64,000 nt of DNA from Candidatus Rokuibacteriota bacterium. Its GTDB lineage: Bacteria; Methylomirabilota; Methylomirabilia; Rokubacteriales; CSP1-6. Of the stretch, positions 60,795 to 64,000 are shown piece after piece. A program made the translations under genes and the position numbers. The stretch is taken from assembly GCA_016200085.1 (NCBI GenBank), contig JACQFL010000046.1, forward strand, positions 124,001 through 188,000, given 5' to 3'. A model generated the notes under the pieces. That model was not told where the DNA came from. It did no database searches and was given only the letters and a program-made list of their open reading frames with translations. Numbering within the stretch: position 1 is the stretch's first letter; each line of letters opens with the position of its first letter.

Positions 60795-60803
60795 GGAGGC
60801 GTA

Positions 60804-63026
60804 TTGACCGGCGCTGAGCCAAAGGTCACGGTCGATCTCGCGCGCGCGCTCGGCCTGACCGGCGAAGAGTACGATCGCATCGTCAAGCGGCTCGGCCGCG
60901 AGCCCTCCTATACCGAGCTCGGCCTGTTCTCGGCGCTCTGGTCCGAGCATTGCGCCTACAAGCACTCCCGCGTGTTTTTGCGCCGCCTGCCCCAGACCGG
61001 GCCCCGCGTGCTCCAGGGGCCTGGCGAGAACGCGGGCGCCGTCGACATCGGCGACGGCTGGGCCGTCGTGTTCAAGATCGAGAGCCACAACCACCCGTCG
61101 TTCATCGAGCCCTTCCAGGGCGCGGCGACCGGCGTCGGCGGCATCCTGCGCGACATCTTCACCATGGGCGCCCGGCCCATCGCCATCCTCGACTCGTTGC
61201 GCTTCGGCGACCCCGATGATCCGAAGACGAGGAAGCTCATCGAGGGCGTGGTCTCCGGCATCTCGTGGTACGGCAACTGCTTCGGCTGCCCGACCGTCGG
61301 AGGCGAGATGGCGTTCGCCCCCGAGTACGCGGGCAATCCGCTCGTCAACGTGCTCTGCGTGGGGCTGGTCCGCGCCGACGAGATCTTCCGCGCCCGTGCG
61401 GCCGGGGTCGGCAACCCGGTGTTCTACGTGGGCAACAAGACGGGCCGCGACGGTATCCACGGCGCCACCATGGCCTCGGCCACCTTCGACGAGCACGCCG
61501 AGGAGCGGCGGCCCACGGTGCAGGTAGGCGATCCCTTCACCGAGAAGCTGCTGCTCGAGGCCTGCCTGGAGGCCATGCGCACCGGAGCCATCGTGGGGAT
61601 CCAGGACATGGGCGCCGCCGGGCTGGCCTGCTGCACCTCCGAGATGCCGGCGCGCAGCGGCACGGGGATGGAGGTGGAGATCTCGCGCGTGCCCCAGCGC
61701 GAGTGGGGCATGACCCCGTACGAGATCCTCCTGTCGGAGTCGCAGGAGCGGATGCTGCTCGTCGCCGCCCGCGGCCGCGAGGAGGAGATCCGCCGCGTGT
61801 TCGCCAAGTGGGAGCTCGACGCGGTGCAGATCGGCCAGGTGACGGAGGCCGACGAGCTGGTGGTCCGGGAGCGGGACGAGGTGGTGGCGCGGGTGCCCGT
61901 GGCCGCGCTCGCCGATGGCCCGCGCTACGAGAAGCCCACGACGGAGCCCGCGGATCTGGCCGGGCTCCGCGCCTTCGACCCCCTCTCGCTGGCGGAGCCC
62001 CGCGACCTCGGCGCGACCCTGGCCACGCTGCTCGGCGCGCCGACGATCGCGTCGAAGGAGTGGACGTTCCGGCAGTACGACCAGCAGGTCGGCATCAACA
62101 CGCTGGTGTTGCCGGGCTCCGACGCCGCGGTGCTCCGGGTGAAGGGCACCCGCCGCGCGCTCGCGGTGAAGACCGATGGCAACGGCCGGCAGGTCTTCCT
62201 GGATCCGCGCCGCGGCGCGGCCATGGCCGTGTGCGAGGCGGCGCGCAACGTGTCGTGCGCGGGCGGTCGGCCCATCGGGGTGACGGACTGCCTGAACTTC
62301 GGCTCGCCCGAGCGGCCGGAGATCCTGTGGCAGTTCGCGGAGGCGATCGACGGCATCGCGGAAGCCTGCCGCCACCTCGACCTGCCGGTAGTGGGCGGCA
62401 ACGTTTCCTTCTACAATGAAACCAGCGGGCAGGCGGTCCTGCCGACCCCGGTCATCGGCGTGGTGGGGCTGCTGGAAGACGCGGCTCGGCACAGCACGCA
62501 GGGCTTCAAGGCGGCGGGCCACCGGGTGGCCCTGCTGGGCGGCGAGGCGGTGAGCCTGGGCGGCAGCGAGTACCTCTGGACGCTGCACCGCCGGCTGGCC
62601 GGGGCGCTCGCCCCGCTCGACCTGGAGCTCGAGCGCCGGGTCCAGGCGGCGGTGCAGAACGCCGTGGAGGCGGGCCTGGTGGCTTCCGCGCACGACTGCG
62701 CCGAGGGGGGCATCGCGGTGGCGCTCGCCGAGTGCTGCGTGACGGGACGCCAGCGGGTCGGCGCGCAGATCGCGCTGCCGGGCGGGATACGCGGCGACCT
62801 CGCCCTCTTCGGCGAGGGACCGTCACGGATCGTGGTCTCGGTGGAGCCGGCGCGGGTCCGGGCGTTCGAGGCGTTGATGGCGGAGTCGGCGATTCCCTGG
62901 CGCTGGATCGGCGCGACGGGCGGCGAGCGGCTGCGGATGGCGGTGGGCGAGGCGGACGCGATCGACGCGCCCCTGGAGCGTCTCGAGAGCGCGTGGAGGT
63001 CGGGTTTTGAGCGTCACATGGCGTGA
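60804..63026 (+). CDS. purL: Phosphoribosylformylglycinamidine synthase subunit PurL (small form)
   Basis: The 740-residue ATP-dependent subunit is the small PurL that works with PurS and PurQ, both encoded just upstream. It has [13 protein letters not shown] near 47, [12 protein letters not shown] near 86, [20 protein letters not shown] near 105, and [12 protein letters not shown] near 530. I chose TTG 60804 because GGAGG is 5 bases upstream; a GTG at 60747 would place the start within the palindromic repeat. The 3' end overlaps purF by 20 bases. Confidence 0.93.
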   Translation: MTGAEPKVTVDLARALGLTGEEYDRIVKRLGREPSYTELGLFSALWSEHCAYKHSRVFLRRLPQTGPRVLQGPGENAGAVDIGDGWAVVFKIESHNHPSFIEPFQGAATGVGGILRDIFTMGARPIAILDSLRFGDPDDPKTRKLIEGVVSGISWYGNCFGCPTVGGEMAFAPEYAGNPLVNVLCVGLVRADEIFRARAAGVGNPVFYVGNKTGRDGIHGATMASATFDEHAEERRPTVQVGDPFTEKLLLEACLEAMRTGAIVGIQDMGAAGLACCTSEMPARSGTGMEVEISRVPQREWGMTPYEILLSESQERMLLVAARGREEEIRRVFAKWELDAVQIGQVTEADELVVRERDEVVARVPVAALADGPRYEKPTTEPADLAGLRAFDPLSLAEPRDLGATLATLLGAPTIASKEWTFRQYDQQVGINTLVLPGSDAAVLRVKGTRRALAVKTDGNGRQVFLDPRRGAAMAVCEAARNVSCAGGRPIGVTDCLNFGSPERPEILWQFAEAIDGIAEACRHLDLPVVGGNVSFYNETSGQAVLPTPVIGVVGLLEDAARHSTQGFKAAGHRVALLGGEAVSLGGSEYLWTLHRRLAGALAPLDLELERRVQAAVQNAVEAGLVASAHDCAEGGIAVALAECCVTGRQRVGAQIALPGGIRGDLALFGEGPSRIVVSVEPARVRAFEALMAESAIPWRWIGATGGERLRMAVGEADAIDAPLERLESAWRSGFERHMA

Positions 63027-64000
63027 CGACAAGTTCCACGACGAGTGCGGGCTGTTCGGCGTCTGGAACCACGCCGAGGCCGCCAACGTCACCTATCTCG
63101 GGCTCTACGCCCTGCAGCACCGCGGCCAGGAGTCGGCGGGCATCGCCGCGACGGACGGCCACAACTTCCACACCGAGAAGGCCATGGGCCGGGTGGCCGA
63201 CGTGTTCCATCCGGAGCGGCTCCGGCGGCTGCCCGGCCACCGCGCGATCGGCCACGTGCGCTACTCGACGGCGGGGACCTCGCGGCTGCGCAACGCCCAG
63301 CCCATCACCGCCAACACCGCGCGCGGCCCCATCGCCATCGCCCACAACGGCAACCTCACCAACGCCGAGGCGCTGCGCAAGGAGATGGAGGCCGACGGCG
63401 CCATCTTCCAGTCGAACTCGGACACCGAGGTGATCCTGCACCTGCTGGCGCGTGCCCCCGCCGGCCCGCTCGAGGAGCAGCTGCCCCAGGCGCTGGCGCG
63501 GGTGAAGGGCGCGTACTCGCTCCTCATGCTGACCCCGGGCGCCATGTACGCCATCCGCGATCCCAACGGCTTCCGGCCGCTCACCATCGGGCGGCTCGAC
63601 GAGTCCTGGGTGGTGGCCTCCGAGACGTGCGCGCTCGACCTCATCGAGGCCCGGACCGAGCGCGACGTGGAGCCGGGCGAGGTGGTGGTGATCCGCGATG
63701 GCGGCCTGAAGTCGTTCCGCGCCTTCCCGCCGGCCGAGCGGCTGCAGTGCGTGTTCGAGTACGTGTACTTCGCGCGGCCGGACTCGGTGCTCTGGGGCAA
63801 GAACGTCCACACCGTGCGCAAGGCGCTGGGGCGGCAGCTGGCGAGCGAGCACCCCGTCGAGGCGGACATCGTGATCCCCGTGCCCGACTCCGGCACCAGC
63901 GCCGCGCTGGGGTATTCGGAAGCATCCGGCATCCGGTACGAGATGGGACTGATCCGGAATCACTACGTCGGGCGGACCTTCATCGAGCCCAAGCAGGGCA
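63007..64000 (+). CDS. purF: Amidophosphoribosyltransferase, 3' end cut by the window
   Basis: 331 complete codons are visible. PurF makes phosphoribosylamine, the first step of purine synthesis. TTG 63007 is preceded by GGAGGT with 6 bases spacing. A 13-residue propeptide leads to the Ntn nucleophile C14 (DECGLFGVW), followed by [14 protein letters not shown] near 35 and GHVRYSTAG near 81 of the class II glutaminase domain. A Cys-rich phosphoribosyltransferase domain starts with [11 protein letters not shown] and [14 protein letters not shown] (the start of the PRPP-binding region). The gene continues beyond base 64000. Confidence 0.96.
   Translation, partial: MSVTWRDDKFHDECGLFGVWNHAEAANVTYLGLYALQHRGQESAGIAATDGHNFHTEKAMGRVADVFHPERLRRLPGHRAIGHVRYSTAGTSRLRNAQPITANTARGPIAIAHNGNLTNAEALRKEMEADGAIFQSNSDTEVILHLLARAPAGPLEEQLPQALARVKGAYSLLMLTPGAMYAIRDPNGFRPLTIGRLDESWVVASETCALDLIEARTERDVEPGEVVVIRDGGLKSFRAFPPAERLQCVFEYVYFARPDSVLWGKNVHTVRKALGRQLASEHPVEADIVIPVPDSGTSAALGYSEASGIRYEMGLIRNHYVGRTFIEPKQG

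Noticed and set aside
63007-64000. A frameshift in purF
   Set aside because: An apparent phase change came from misreading the block boundaries; on recounting, the frame from TTG 63007 runs uninterrupted to the window edge.

Overview
The window is a GC-rich (visibly about 70 percent G+C), densely packed bacterial chromosome segment. It has about 66 protein-coding genes, most on the + strand, many joined by ATGA/TGATG or GTGA overlaps, and frequent GTG/TTG starts. No tRNA, rRNA, CRISPR array, insertion sequence or defence system was recognised. A full ISC operon, a site-2 protease after cdsA-dxr, the rimP-nusA-ylxR-infB-DUF503-rbfA-nrnA-truB-ribF-rpsO-pnp run and a purS/purQ/small-purL set point to an uncultivated diderm lineage. 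Candidatus Rokubacteria/Methylomirabilota is my best guess; this is inference from gene order and composition, not from a search.

Layout. 1-6.2 kb: 3' part of a large VWA/amidotransferase-like membrane protein, a TPR lipoprotein-like/periplasmic protein and a GalT-family nucleotidyltransferase. 6.2-6.7 kb: a structured non-coding region, then a promoter carrying a near-consensus type 1 IscR operator. 6.7-12.2 kb: complete iscR-iscS-iscU-iscA-hscB-hscA-fdx-iscX operon. 12.4-13.3 kb: three DsrE/F/H-like genes on the minus strand. 13.4-15.6 kb: a second desulfurase, a second NifU/IscU-like scaffold and cysE. 15.6-23.7 kb: HTH, HD-domain, DNA polymerase IV, two ferritin-like proteins and acyl-CoA carboxylase subunits interleaved with yfbR and a frameshifted DinB-family gene. 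23.8-25.3 kb: rpoD on the minus strand. 25.6-31.9 kb: ACT-malic enzyme, glycosyltransferases, an aminotransferase and nth. 32.0-44.8 kb: rplM-rpsI, argC-argJ, rpsB-tsf-pyrH-frr-uppS-cdsA-dxr-rseP-ispG and a thioredoxin-like [2Fe-2S] ferredoxin. 44.9-57 kb: the rimP-to-pnp translation/RNA cluster and an M16 peptidase. 57.2-64 kb: purC (minus) and purB-purS-purQ-purL-purF (cut by the right edge).

Two observations stand out. First, ispG is interrupted by an in-frame 371-residue intein with an apparently intact LAGLIDADG endonuclease, placed exactly before the third cysteine ligand of the catalytic [4Fe-4S] cluster, so IspG must splice to be active. Second, the desulfurase in the ISC operon has lost its PLP Schiff-base lysine (Leu207) and the PLP-stacking histidine (Gln105) but keeps the catalytic cysteine. 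A second, canonical desulfurase lies 5 kb away beside a scaffold that in turn lacks its third cysteine. Sulfur donation and scaffold duties may therefore be divided across the two gene sets, with the DsrEFH-like proteins between them as possible sulfur carriers.

How the genes work together: Fe-S assembly (isc, second nifS/nifU, cysE for cysteine supply) serves Fe-S clients in the same window (IspG, Nth, two ferredoxins). dxr, ispG, uppS and cdsA supply isoprenoid and phospholipid precursors. rpsB/tsf/frr and rimP-pnp serve translation and RNA turnover. The pur cluster makes IMP precursors. A GGGGGGAGCG-loop-CGCTCCCCCC palindrome recurs at three intergenic sites.
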